NCBI GenBank assembly: GCA_035967975.1
Contig: JAWQFQ010000013.1
Location: 1 to 64,000 of the forward strand
Direction of reading: 5' to 3'
Origin: Scytonema sp035967975
GTDB taxonomy: Bacteria > Cyanobacteriota > Cyanobacteriia > Cyanobacteriales > Nostocaceae
DNA: 64,000 nucleotides
Made by a program: the position numbers and the translations under genes. The notes beneath the pieces were generated by a model, which saw only the letters and a list, made by a program, of their open reading frames with translations, was not told where the DNA came from and ran no database searches. Shown here one piece after another: positions 52,032 to 60,769 of the stretch (positions are counted from its first letter, which is position 1; every line of letters begins with the position of its first letter).

Positions 52032-53393
52032 TCAAAATTTACGAAATAGATGAGATAATTGCCGATAAACACTCATTGTAGAAAAGCCCACTAAAGCCGC
52101 TAGAATTGTTAGAATTACAACAAGCATCACATTATTATTTGAATTCCAATTTCGTAAAGCAGGAACAAAAATAAAAAATACGAGTGTAGGAATTAAAGAA
52201 CTAACACCCAAACAAATTACTTGCTCGGCTCTACGCCCTTGAACAATAAAGAAAGAGATTGAAATCAGAACAAGGACGAATACTAACCAGAATCCAGCGC
52301 TAATCCATGTAGTTCCTAACCAACTAACAAGACTAAGAGCGATTAGAAAACTAGTAGGACTTGTGCATACAGCTATCCAAGGCTGTAATTCAAGTAATTT
52401 AGGTGGACAAGGTTGAGGATTAGGAGGTGGGATTGTAGAAGCATCAGGCTCACTATTTTTGCTTTCATTTTTTGGAAGTAAATCTAACCATGCTTGTATT
52501 GTCTGAGGGCGCTCTTGTGGGTCTATCTGCATTCCCATAATTATTGCCCAATTCACAGGATTGCTGATACTTAGATTTAGAAACTGCGGATGCTTTAATG
52601 GTGTTCCAGATTGTCTTGCTCTGGCAGAAGTTGGATTTCTTTCTGTCAATAAAAAATATAGAGTTGCTGCTAAGGCATAAACATCAATATAAGCCCCTCT
52701 TTTATCTTCCTCCTCGTATTGCTCTGGAGGTGCAAAGTCTGGTGTTAAATATGGAGTATGCTGCTCTGTCTTATTAGGAGAATATTTTCGAGAGATTCCA
52801 AAGTCAATCAAAACAGCTTTTGACCCATCAGAAATTCTAATAATATTTTGAGGTTTTATATCTCTGTGTAGTAAACCTTGGTTATGGACTTCTATCAGCG
52901 CGTTTCCAATTTGCCGAATATAAAGTAAAGCATCTGTTTCTGAAAGAATTCCATTCGTTCTAACCCAGCTATGCAAATCTTCTCCTTCAATGTATTCCAT
53001 CACAATGCACCATCCCTCAGGAGTCTTGATTACGTCTTTAAATTGCACAATGTGAGGATGCTTCAATTTTGCTAAAGATATTGCTTCTTTAACAAAGTTT
53101 TCTTCTAAATTGTCAATTTCATCTTGGTTTCGTAATTCATTTTTAAGAGTTTTAAGAACAACATCTTGCTTTTCTTCAGTATTTTGAGCAAGATATATAT
53201 CAGCAAAACCTCCCCACTTCAATTTCTTTTGAATGATATACCGTCCATTTTTTAAATTTTGACCTGGCTCCCAGTTAAACACATTATCTTCTGCCTCTAC
53301 TGACGCATCATGGTGTATTTTTTCTTTTGGAAATTGATTAGTCGGCTCACTTGACTGTTCATTATTGCTGTAGTCGGGTTGTTTTTGATCCAT
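52032..53393 (-). CDS. Ser/Thr protein kinase with C-terminal TM region
   Basis: This 453-residue protein has a Hanks kinase domain at about 50-310: W60-GGFADIY in the glycine loop, ATP lysine K81, catalytic D178 (HRDIKPQN), DFGISRKYS and an APPEQY motif in place of APE. A Pro-rich linker is followed by about four transmembrane helices (about 340-440: SPTSFLIALSLVSWLGTTWI, ...SFFIVQG, ...VFFIFVPALRNW, ...MLVVILTILAALVGF). The kinase therefore faces the cytoplasm. The downstream PstS-like gene and the upstream FHA-winged-helix gene are on the same strand, suggesting a ligand-kinase-reader series. Confidence 0.9.
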   Translation of the reverse strand: MDQKQPDYSNNEQSSEPTNQFPKEKIHHDASVEAEDNVFNWEPGQNLKNGRYIIQKKLKWGGFADIYLAQNTEEKQDVVLKTLKNELRNQDEIDNLEENFVKEAISLAKLKHPHIVQFKDVIKTPEGWCIVMEYIEGEDLHSWVRTNGILSETDALLYIRQIGNALIEVHNQGLLHRDIKPQNIIRISDGSKAVLIDFGISRKYSPNKTEQHTPYLTPDFAPPEQYEEEDKRGAYIDVYALAATLYFLLTERNPTSARARQSGTPLKHPQFLNLSISNPVNWAIIMGMQIDPQERPQTIQAWLDLLPKNESKNSEPDASTIPPPNPQPCPPKLLELQPWIAVCTSPTSFLIALSLVSWLGTTWISAGFWLVFVLVLISISFFIVQGRRAEQVICLGVSSLIPTLVFFIFVPALRNWNSNNNVMLVVILTILAALVGFSTMSVYRQLSHLFRKF

Positions 53394-53497
53394 AACATCA
53401 AGCCCACGTTTAGAGGTGCTGAACCAACACGAACAATGGATAATTGCTTGTGTATTGCAGGAGACCTCATATCTACTTTTTAGGTAAAGTATAAATT

Positions 53498-53644
53498 ATG
53501 AACGTTAAGATACCTTTAAGAGAGAAAAAATCATTACCACTAAATGCAAAATGTGGGTTGAGCCGAGCAGATATTAAAGAGATTATGGGTAAGTTTTTAA
53601 TTGATGTATATTTAGGAAGAAAACAAGTTGGTTACGAGTTGTAA
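53498..53644 (+). CDS. Possible small protein (48 aa)
   Basis: ATG 53498 opens 48 codons (MNVKIPLREKKSLPLNAKCG, then LSRADIKEIMGKFLIDVYLG) ending at TAA 53642. Composition is ordinary for a cytosolic peptide, but no ribosome-binding site or family is recognised. It runs convergent to, and ends 1 bp before, the FHA-winged-helix gene. Uncertain. Confidence 0.3.
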   Translation: MNVKIPLREKKSLPLNAKCGLSRADIKEIMGKFLIDVYLGRKQVGYEL

Positions 53645-53645
53645 C

Positions 53646-54410
53646 TCACTTAATCAACTTAACATTCAAGCTATAGCCTCTCCCCTTTTCGGTTATGAGG
53701 AACTGAGGTTCACCCGAATCTGGCTCTACTTTACGGCGGATGACCCAAACAAGACGTGTAATATCGTTACTAGTGTGACCAAAAGAATCACCCCAAATCG
53801 CCTCTATGAGTTCTTGGTACTCACACACAGCTGGACGATCGTCATTCGCCTGATTGAGCTCTGCCATATAATGAATGAGACTACGTTCTTTTCGACTTAA
53901 TTGAATTTCCTCCCGTCGGCGATCGCTCACTAAGAAAAGTTTCTGCTGACTCAGGCTGTACTCTAGGTAAGTAGGAAGTTGAAACCCAGCAACTTTCCCC
54001 GTTTCGTCTGAGTCTCGAAAGGTTAATCGCCAAAATACTGGTTCTTCCCCCTCTAACAACTTGCCAAGAATGAGAATCACATCCCCATTTTTGAGTTGTA
54101 ATCGTCCGTACTGGCGTACATCCATACGAGCATCGCTATCGCCCTGCTGCACAAATGTTCCATTAGCGCTGGATTCATCTACCACCCACCAAACTTTTGC
54201 TTCATATTCTAAAACACATTGTTGTCGCGATATGGTCTTTTCAGGATTGGGAAGTATTATATCGTTGTTGTTGCTTCGTCCCACAGTAAAGCATTGCTGT
54301 TCTAGCTTGATGGTATATTGATTGCCATCTGGGTCTTTAACATCAAGAAAGTTGCACTCTGAATGCATAAATTCTCCTGGTTGACAAGTCTCATCTACTT
54401 TTATCAACAA
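53646..54410 (-). CDS. FHA-domain protein with winged-helix DNA-binding domain
   Basis: This 254-residue protein has an FHA domain at about 22-110 (FTVGRSNNNDIIL, ISRQQCVLEY, SANGTFV) that should bind phosphothreonine. A winged-helix of the OmpR/trans_reg_C type follows at about 150-250 (LSRKERSLIHYMAELNQAND, ...DITRLVWVIRRKVEPDSG, GRGYSLN). It reads as a transcription factor switched by phosphoprotein binding in place of a receiver domain. The Ser/Thr kinase encoded about 250 bp downstream on the same strand is the natural writer of its phospho-signal. ATG 54410 starts it. Confidence 0.88.
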   Translation of the reverse strand: MLIKVDETCQPGEFMHSECNFLDVKDPDGNQYTIKLEQQCFTVGRSNNNDIILPNPEKTISRQQCVLEYEAKVWWVVDESSANGTFVQQGDSDARMDVRQYGRLQLKNGDVILILGKLLEGEEPVFWRLTFRDSDETGKVAGFQLPTYLEYSLSQQKLFLVSDRRREEIQLSRKERSLIHYMAELNQANDDRPAVCEYQELIEAIWGDSFGHTSNDITRLVWVIRRKVEPDSGEPQFLITEKGRGYSLNVKLIK

Positions 54411-54543
54411 TTATTGTTGTGTTGCATAACCAAGAGCAATTTACAAGCGATCTTAAAATCCTTTAAAGTCCATCCTTGTAGGATTGATAAACCTGCTTAA
54501 CAAAGCATAATGTTAAGTGTAAAGTTTATTTGCGTCTGTAGCT

Positions 54544-54828
54544 ATGGCAAAAGCAATCTGGAACGGGGCTGTTTTGGCAGAAAGCGACAATACTGTAGTT
54601 GTGGAAGGTAACCATTACTTTCCTCCTGACTCTATTAACAAAGAGTACTTTAAGGAAAGCGATACTCATACGACTTGTTATTGGAAAGGCGTTGCTAGTT
54701 ACTACACGATTGAAGTGGATGGACAAAGCAACAAGGATGCTGCATGGTGTTATCCCAGCGCGAAGGAGAAGGCAAAAAATATTGAGGGCTATATTGGTTT
54801 TTGGAAAGGTGTTAAAGTGGAGGTTTAA
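54544..54828 (+). CDS. DUF427-family protein
   Basis: This 94-residue protein matches the DUF427 family: AKAIWNGAVLAESDNTVVVE, HYFPPDSINKEYFKESDTHT, CYWKGVASYYTIEVDG, AAWCYPSAKEKAKNIEGYIG. Family members are small beta-barrel proteins of unknown biochemical role, common in cyanobacteria and actinobacteria. The stop codon is followed within 3 bp by the end of a MITE-like element. Confidence 0.9.
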   Translation: MAKAIWNGAVLAESDNTVVVEGNHYFPPDSINKEYFKESDTHTTCYWKGVASYYTIEVDGQSNKDAAWCYPSAKEKAKNIEGYIGFWKGVKVEV

Positions 54829-54830
54829 GT

Positions 54831-54993
54831 GGTTGTTTGAAAAGTAGTTGGCTGTGATTCTAGGCACTTATTGATCCCCCCTAGCCCCCCTTAAAAAGGG
54901 GGGGAAATCTCTAACGGTCCCTCTTTTTAAGGGGGATTTAGGGGGATATTGAATGTGCATGCTACTAATGAAAGGACTTTTCAAACATCCTCT
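54831..54993. mobile_element. MITE-like element, copy 1
   Basis: The ends GGTTGTTTGAAAAGT (54831-54845) and ACTTTTCAAACATCCTCT (54976-54993) are near-perfect inverted repeats. The interior has a CCCCCCTAGCCCCCCTTAAA run and a TTTAAGGGGGATTTAGGGGG run that also pair. A second copy with nearly the same sequence lies at 57293-57459. It has no coding capacity. It sits immediately after the DUF427 stop. Confidence 0.82.
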
Positions 54994-55094
54994 AAGGTTA
55001 GAAACAGGGCTTAACTCAGAAACCCGGTAACTCATGCGAAACCGGGTTTCTTGACATTGCTTATCAGCAATCGTGTTGTAGTGTTGGATGCTGC
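54994..55094. repeat. Palindrome of the GAAACCCGG family
   Basis: AGAAACCCGGT (55018-55028) and ACCGGGTTTCT (55041-55051) form a hairpin, as at 18782-18815, including the ACTCATGCGAA-type loop. It lies between two convergent genes. Confidence 0.75.
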
Positions 55095-56843
55095 TTAACT
55101 CATCATGCTTAAGCTAGGAGTTGTGTCTTTTGGCTGTGGTATCAGAGTGTTATCATTCATACCCTCAATTGGAGTATGTCTACCTATCTGAAACGCTTCT
55201 TTAAAGTTGCTATCGAATGGGGTACGTTGGTGTTTACCAGTTTGCAAGTCTTTCATCATGTCCATTTTTTCACCCCAACCAGCAATAACAGTTTCACCTT
55301 CAGGATGACATTTAAGCTTGTCTTTGCCCATACCATCTTTGAACCGCCATTGATAATCTTGTTTGGTATCATTGCGAGTTCCGCCAGTGAGGGGGTCATT
55401 GTTATCTCCTCCTTGAGTTGTTGGGTTGGATGCTAGGGGAGAAGGGTCTAAATCGGGGTTGGAAGAAAAAATACCTGCTACTAATTGGTCATTGACTAAG
55501 TCAAGCTTGAGGTTTTTTGAGTCAATCTTGATTGTTTCTGTGAGCGGTTGCTCAAGGTTACCCTCGGAGAAGCTAACTTTATACTCTCCTGGTTCAAGCG
55601 CAATTTGATAACCACCTGACTCAAAGGTTTCAGTGGTGAAAGTTTGATTGTCTGACTGACGAATTGCTTCAACTTTAATACCGCCTAACCCTTCTCCAGG
55701 AGTGTAAAAGTCATCGTCCTTGACGAGATCATTGTAAGCAACTCCAGTTAAGAAGGTTTTCCCTGAAGCTGGGTTTCCAAAAAACTGAACTACTGTCGCT
55801 TTGCTCAGGTTTTCGCCATCTGCGCCTACCTTACCTAAGAAATCGATACCAGCCTCTTTCCAGTTGGGGTTGAAGAAGTTGGCACGATGTCCACTGCTTT
55901 TGTACAAACTATTGTGCCTTTCTTCAACGTACTGAGTTGCACTCTTAAGTTTAGAGCTAGCTCCCATAGATAAGTTTTCGTTCGCTTCTGAACTCTGAGG
56001 AGCTGTCATGTCATAACCAGCTTTGTAAGCCCTTTCCCAAGGCCAACCACCATCACCATAATGACTAAATGTACCAGTTTGGTCTTGCCACTGATTATGA
56101 TCTTGTGCGGCTTTAGATAGCTTTTCATTCCAAGCTAAGGGCTGCTTTTCTTCGTAGGAGATTCGCTCTGGTCCTAGCCCTTGTGTGAGAGAAGTACCCT
56201 GGCGTTCTTCCTCGGCTTGAGGATTGGCGCGAGCTCGGTTAATCAACTCCAGCATATACTGCTCGTACGCTGTAGGCTCAAAAGAGTTGGATGATATGCT
56301 TGGCTTGGGGGTAGTCTCATTGGATTTGGGACTAGCACCTTGATCGATATTAGGTTCAGGTGTTTTAGGTGTCGAGATAGGTTCTGAGGTAGAGTCTGAG
56401 TTGGATGCAATATCTGAGTTAGATTCAGCACCCGGTATCTTGCTAATAGGGTTGCGATCGCCACTCCCAAAGTTCTGAACCCAGTAGTTATCATTAAAAC
56501 CAGTGCCGATTTCAGTGTACTGAGTTCTGAGGATATTAGCTCGATGTCCGGGGCTATTCATCCAAGCCTTCACGACCTCTTCGGGTGTTTTTTGACCCAC
56601 AGCTATGTTTTCTCCCATTGCTTGAGCTTCATAGCCAACTTCTTTTGCTCTATCCCACGGTCTAGAACCATCTGCTCCTGTATGACTCAAGACACCACGT
56701 TCTGACATATCTTCTGCATACTTATCAGCAGTGTAGTTCAGCTCGGCATTTGCTTTTAGAGGTTGAAGACCTTGCTTGGCTCGCTCTAGGTTAGTTAATT
56801 CAACTACCTGCTGCTCAAATGTCATCGTGTCGTTTGAACTCAT
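55095..56843 (-). CDS. Double CAP (SCP/PR-1) domain protein
   Basis: From ATG 56843 (MSSNDTMTFEQQVVELTNLE) the protein has 582 residues; a longer frame to 56921 lacks a good N-terminus. CAP domain 1 spans about 8-140 with GVLSHTG, GENIAVG and SPGHRANIL. After a Ser/Thr/Pro-rich linker, CAP domain 2 spans about 200-370 with FSHYGDGG, ENLSMGAS and SSGHRANFFNPNWKEAGID. A beta-sandwich (YTPGEGLGGIKVEAIRQ, ...YQIALEPGEYKVSFSEG) and an acidic/polar tail follow. CAP proteins are usually extracellular, but I see no standard signal peptide, so export may use another route. Two CAP domains of differing sequence suggest an old duplication. Confidence 0.85.
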   Translation of the reverse strand: MSSNDTMTFEQQVVELTNLERAKQGLQPLKANAELNYTADKYAEDMSERGVLSHTGADGSRPWDRAKEVGYEAQAMGENIAVGQKTPEEVVKAWMNSPGHRANILRTQYTEIGTGFNDNYWVQNFGSGDRNPISKIPGAESNSDIASNSDSTSEPISTPKTPEPNIDQGASPKSNETTPKPSISSNSFEPTAYEQYMLELINRARANPQAEEERQGTSLTQGLGPERISYEEKQPLAWNEKLSKAAQDHNQWQDQTGTFSHYGDGGWPWERAYKAGYDMTAPQSSEANENLSMGASSKLKSATQYVEERHNSLYKSSGHRANFFNPNWKEAGIDFLGKVGADGENLSKATVVQFFGNPASGKTFLTGVAYNDLVKDDDFYTPGEGLGGIKVEAIRQSDNQTFTTETFESGGYQIALEPGEYKVSFSEGNLEQPLTETIKIDSKNLKLDLVNDQLVAGIFSSNPDLDPSPLASNPTTQGGDNNDPLTGGTRNDTKQDYQWRFKDGMGKDKLKCHPEGETVIAGWGEKMDMMKDLQTGKHQRTPFDSNFKEAFQIGRHTPIEGMNDNTLIPQPKDTTPSLSMMS

Positions 56844-57176
56844 GAATCCGTCCTCTTGATCGATTGGTTTGCATGGATTCAGCAGGAAAAATAAATCTGC
56901 TGCAACATTTGGTAGAAGCAAACCTGAAGAGGGGTAAGTGTGAAGTGAAATAACCTATCACCTTTGACAAAAGAGTCTAACATAATTCCTTCGTCAAAAC
57001 TTCTTAATTCTTCTCACCTTTGCATAGGGCTTGTAAAAGTTCAAATCCTTGAAGCAAAACGCCTTGAGGACAATTTTACTGTTCTCATTTAGAAAATAAT
57101 CATCACCATCCCTAATGGTGATAAGAATTTTTGATATTAGCAATCCTGGATATACAAGTAAAAATTGCGAAACCAT

Positions 57177-57209
57177 AGAAACCCGGTATCTTCAAGATAC
57201 CGGGTTTCT
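57177..57209. repeat. Perfect palindrome of the GAAACCCGGTATCT family
   Basis: AGAAACCCGGTATCTT (57177-57192) and AAGATACCGGGTTTCT (57194-57209) are exact complements around a single-base loop position. Confidence 0.85.
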
Positions 57210-57292
57210 CGCCTTTCACACTGATGCGCGAATTGCTATTGCCAATCAGCACATATAACGTATAAGTCCCTTAGCCGTCAGCAGTCAGCTTT

Positions 57293-57459
57293 AGAGGTTG
57301 TTTGAAAAGTGGTTGGCTGTGATTTTAGGCACTTATTGATCCCCCCTAGCCCCCCTTAAAAAGGGGGGAAAATACTCTAACGGTCACCCTTTTTAAGGGG
57401 GATAATGGGTGCTATTGAATATGATTGCTACTGATGAAAGGACTTTTCAAACATCCTCT
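57293..57459. mobile_element. MITE-like element, copy 2
   Basis: The terminal inverted repeats are AGAGGTTGTTTGAAAAGT (57293-57310) and ACTTTTCAAACATCCTCT (57442-57459), 17 of 18 matching. The internal text (GGCACTTATTGATCCCCCCT, then CCCCCCTTAAAAAGGGGG, then TGCTACTGATGAAAGG) is nearly the same as copy 1. Small size, inverted ends and lack of genes fit a miniature transposable element, but no transposase gene is in the window. Confidence 0.85.
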
Positions 57460-57529
57460 TAAAACTCCTTTTCAATCATGACTAAGGAATTTTTCATAAA
57501 TTCATCAAACACCGCTCTAGCCGAGCAAA

Positions 57530-57582
57530 GCTGATAGCTGATAGCTATTAGCTATTAGCCAATAGCTGATAGCTGATAGCTT
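57530..57582. repeat. CTGATAG/CTATTAG heptamer repeats
   Basis: Alternating GCTGATAGCTGATAGC and TAGCTATTAGCTATTAGCC units, which can fold back on themselves. Same family as 2247-2306 and 48456-48553. Confidence 0.75.
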
Positions 57583-57596
57583 AGTTAAACTGAACT

Positions 57597-58055
57597 TTAT
57601 TCCCTAGCAATAACAATATCGCTAGATTTTATCACTGCATAGGCTTCTTGCCCTTCAGCCAATTCTAAATCATCTGCTGATACTCTAGTAATAATTGAAG
57701 TGAGTTCAACTTTATGAACAATCTCCATTGTGACTTCAGTATTTACTGAGCCTGTAACAACTTTTTTAATAACTCCTTTTAAGACATTACGGGAACTCAC
57801 TTTGAGAGGTTTTCTCTGACCCAAAACTTCTTTTACTTGAGGAGTTATATCAGCTACCCAAGTATCAGCATTATTCTTTTCTCTCCGTTGGGTTGATTGT
57901 GATGGTGAGGCTGAAGGTGGCGGGTTGAGACTGCGTACCAGTTCTCGCAAAATTTCTGTCTTAGTACGCTGAGACTGCTGGCAAAACTCTTCTAGAATTT
58001 TCCGCTCCTCCTCTGAGGTTTGAAAAGTAATCCATCCTTGTTCTTTTCTAGGCAT
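57597..58055 (-). CDS. Ribbon-helix-helix/TOBE (Mop-like) protein
   Basis: This 152-residue protein has an N-terminal ribbon-helix-helix-like part (GWITFQTSEEERKILEEFCQ, then TKTEILRELVRSL) and a C-terminal TOBE/Mop domain at about 85-150 (KVSSRNVLKGVIKKVVTGSV, TSIITRVSADDLELAEGQEA, AVIKSSDIVIAR) of the molybdate/tungstate-binding kind. The combination suggests an oxyanion-responsive regulator or molybdate store. No modABC genes are adjacent. Regulation by molybdate is inferred. Confidence 0.82.
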   Translation of the reverse strand: MPRKEQGWITFQTSEEERKILEEFCQQSQRTKTEILRELVRSLNPPPSASPSQSTQRREKNNADTWVADITPQVKEVLGQRKPLKVSSRNVLKGVIKKVVTGSVNTEVTMEIVHKVELTSIITRVSADDLELAEGQEAYAVIKSSDIVIARE

Positions 58056-58336
58056 AGTGTTACCAAATAAGTTGGTAATTTTTGGCTTGTTTGATTACGA
58101 TTCTACCAAGCTCAATCCAAGAGAAATTGCTGATAGCGTTAACATCTTCCCTGATTCTACCTTAACCAGATTCTATCAAAAATAATATGGGAGGGTGAGA
58201 ACCCCTACTTTTGTGGAGCATCGGTATAGTATTCGCTCGTTGGGGTCAAAAACCTGGTTTCTGTCGCCCTTAAAGACTAATTTGTCGTTTACCACCTGCG
58301 AAAAAACCGGGTTTTTAGGATTTCTGTACCGATGCT
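58056..58336. repeat. Spacer with an inverted-repeat-bounded element
   Basis: GAGCATCGGTA (58216-58226) and TACCGATGCTC (58327-58337) are exact complements bounding about 122 bp. The inside has a CAAAAACCTGGTTTCTG half and an AAAAAACCGGGTTTTTAGG half of the GAAACCCGG palindrome family. The right end abuts the stop codon of the chemoreceptor gene. It could be a small mobile element or a terminator for the minus-strand gene. Confidence 0.6.
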
Positions 58337-60769
58337 CTAGTTTACCTGAAATGTACCGACAGCTTGCTGTAACTCTTCGGCGATCTGTAAAGTTTGGACC
58401 AGAGACTCAAAAATTTTGCTGGAAGAATCACTGGTACGTTGTGAGGAAACAGCGATGTCTTTCATTAACTGAGAGATCGCTTGTGATGTTTCCACCTGAG
58501 ATGCTGTTGCGAGAGAAATCGACTGTACTAACAAGTCAATTTGTCGGGAAATTTCCACAATCTCACAAAGGTTGTGTTTTGCATCTGCTACAATTTGCGT
58601 ACTTTCCACAACTTGAGTATTTCCCAGTTCCATCGCTTGAACCACTTCCGTGGTTTCGAGTTGGATTGTTTCGACGATTTGTTCAATTTCTTTCGTCGCT
58701 GCGACACTTTGGGCTGCTAGCTCTCCGACTTCTTCGGCTACGATCGCAAAACCTTGACCATCTTCACCTGCTCGTGATGCTTCAATTCCAGCGTTAATGG
58801 CTAACAAGTTAGTTTGCATGGAAATATGATTAATCAAAGCCACCACACGCGAGATATGTTGAGTGGATTCTCCTAAGCGCCTGACTTTTTTAGCCGTCTC
58901 CGAGATGGTTTCACGCAAATACAAGATGTTTTGTACTGTCATATCCATCGCCATTCCACTCTTTTTAGCAGTGTGAGCAGCCGTGTTAGCAACTGTGGCT
59001 GCTTGTTGGGCGCTAGTATCCACCGCTTGAATAGAGGTTGTCATGTTATTAACAGCATCAAGAGTGCGATCAATTTCTGTGGCTTGGGCGAGTGCTTCCT
59101 CAGCCAAATGACGAATAGCGCCTTCATGATTACCAATCGCCTGATTGACGTGCATTACTGAAGCTTTAACTTTAGTAACAATAACTCGCAAATTTTCAAC
59201 AATAGCATTAAAAAAGTCAGCAACAGTACCAATCTCCCCTGTAGTGACCTCAGCCCGTACTGTTAAATCACCACGGGCTGCACCTTCTATATTTTCCAAT
59301 AGATCCAACAGCTGCACTTGCAAAGCTTCTTGTTGTTCTTCTTCACAGGAAAGGACGTGAGATGTTGAATAACCTTGTTCTATTTTTTGAAGAAGTTCTG
59401 CTTGTTCTGCAATCTTGTCTACCATTGTGTTAAAACTAACAGCGATCTGTCCGATTTCATCATTCGCAAAAACTTCAGCCCTAGAAAAAGTGTCACCATC
59501 AGCACACTTTTGAGCTATTTGCTTGAGATTTTGAATTGGTTTAATAATTGACCATTTGACAATCAGTATCCAAAGAGCGATCGCCGCGAAGGTTGCGCCA
59601 ACTATCAGTGTTGCTATTTGCCAATTGTTTAACAGTAAATTATTAAAAGCTATATCCGGAGTACCTTGTACTAAAATAGCAACAGGCTGTTTGCCAAAAA
59701 CTGTTCGCTCTGTATCGCCTTCTTCAATAATTTTATTGGGTATCGCCTTTGCAGCCATCACATAAGTTTGGTTACCTAAAAGCAATTTTCCTGTAACTGC
59801 TTTTCCTTGAGGAGACTTAGCTGCGGCTTGAAGTAAAGATAGACCTTCTTTAGGTAAAGTAAAATTCTGGGTAGCTTTATTTAAATCCTGAGATTGACCT
59901 TGATTTAAAGATGTTGCTAGAGCGAATTCGCCTGTTAGTTTGCGTAAATAAATAGCACTGTAACCACCACCAACAGCCTCTAAGGTTTCCCTCATCATTG
60001 TCTTCTTACCATCAACAACGTCTCCGGAAACTAAAGCCCCAAGAACTGTCTGTGTCGTTTTATCTATAACAGGTGTGACTGTATAACGAATCAAAGCATC
60101 TTGATTTTTAAAATCGTTTGGTAGCAGCAATACATCTTTATTCAAGTCAGACCATTTGAGAATACTACTAGCTTTTATCGGTTTAGCATTACTCAGTACC
60201 TCACTCACTAAATTATCAGGATTAAAGATTTTATTTTGGTTCTTAGAAGTATGACTAGCGATGATTTTAAAATCTTTACTAACTAGAATAGCAGACTCTA
60301 TTTGACTAACTTGAACTTCATTCTCAAGAAGATTCTTGATTTCCTCTTGTAAAGAAATTCTTAGGTTTTGACCAGCATTATAAGTTATGACTGCGTCAAC
60401 AACTACAGGATTAACTGCTAAACTGCGAAAAATAGCACTTGTTTGATTGGCTTTGATATTGTAATTAATACTTAATACCGTCAACTTTGATTTTGCTTGT
60501 GTCAGTACTTGAGACTGCAAAGTTTTGTTTAAAATTAAGGTACCACCAATACACAATCCAAAAATCGAGAAGAATGCAAAGCTGATTATATTAAGCAGAT
60601 ATTTTTGAGTAATAGGAAGATTGTCATAAAAATTTAACAGGAAATTTTGATTTTTTTGATGATTTGCTTTGCTACTAAGCAAGGTTTTCGTATGAAATTC
60701 CGATTTAGAATTTTTTAACCCTACAAGTTTTACTTTCTTATTGCGTTGAAACCTATCAATCATAAACAA
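58337..60769 (-). CDS. Methyl-accepting chemotaxis protein (cache-HAMP-MCP)
   Basis: This 810-residue receptor has a transmembrane helix at about 57-80 (LLNIISFAFFSIFGLCIGG), a periplasmic cache-type sensor of about 290 residues and a second helix near 385-405 (LIVGATFAAIALWILIV). A HAMP domain follows (KWSIIKPIQNLKQIAQKCAD), then a cytoplasmic signalling domain with the hairpin tip NHISMQTNLLAINAGIEASR and AEEVGELAAQS. It should control CheA, probably in pilus-driven motility as PilJ-like receptors do in cyanobacteria. It is paralogous to the next receptor, but no che genes are in the window. Confidence 0.9.
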   Translation of the reverse strand: MFMIDRFQRNKKVKLVGLKNSKSEFHTKTLLSSKANHQKNQNFLLNFYDNLPITQKYLLNIISFAFFSIFGLCIGGTLILNKTLQSQVLTQAKSKLTVLSINYNIKANQTSAIFRSLAVNPVVVDAVITYNAGQNLRISLQEEIKNLLENEVQVSQIESAILVSKDFKIIASHTSKNQNKIFNPDNLVSEVLSNAKPIKASSILKWSDLNKDVLLLPNDFKNQDALIRYTVTPVIDKTTQTVLGALVSGDVVDGKKTMMRETLEAVGGGYSAIYLRKLTGEFALATSLNQGQSQDLNKATQNFTLPKEGLSLLQAAAKSPQGKAVTGKLLLGNQTYVMAAKAIPNKIIEEGDTERTVFGKQPVAILVQGTPDIAFNNLLLNNWQIATLIVGATFAAIALWILIVKWSIIKPIQNLKQIAQKCADGDTFSRAEVFANDEIGQIAVSFNTMVDKIAEQAELLQKIEQGYSTSHVLSCEEEQQEALQVQLLDLLENIEGAARGDLTVRAEVTTGEIGTVADFFNAIVENLRVIVTKVKASVMHVNQAIGNHEGAIRHLAEEALAQATEIDRTLDAVNNMTTSIQAVDTSAQQAATVANTAAHTAKKSGMAMDMTVQNILYLRETISETAKKVRRLGESTQHISRVVALINHISMQTNLLAINAGIEASRAGEDGQGFAIVAEEVGELAAQSVAATKEIEQIVETIQLETTEVVQAMELGNTQVVESTQIVADAKHNLCEIVEISRQIDLLVQSISLATASQVETSQAISQLMKDIAVSSQRTSDSSSKIFESLVQTLQIAEELQQAVGTFQVN

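Larger units (their letters stand above)
56922..57596. other. Spacer with palindrome, MITE-like copy and heptamer block
   Basis: About 675 bp between the CAP and TOBE genes with no gene. From left to right it holds plain AT-rich DNA, the 57177-57209 palindrome, the 57293-57459 MITE-like element and the 57530-57582 heptamer block, which are listed separately. The 60-codon frame at 56994-57176 shows no supporting feature. Confidence 0.6.

Noticed and set aside
57025..57060. GTTCAAATCC, suggestive of a tRNA T-loop
   Set aside because: No acceptor, D or anticodon stems could be drawn around it.
58195..58797. 200-codon open frame on the plus strand
   Set aside because: It is antisense to the well-supported chemoreceptor gene and starts in repeat DNA.
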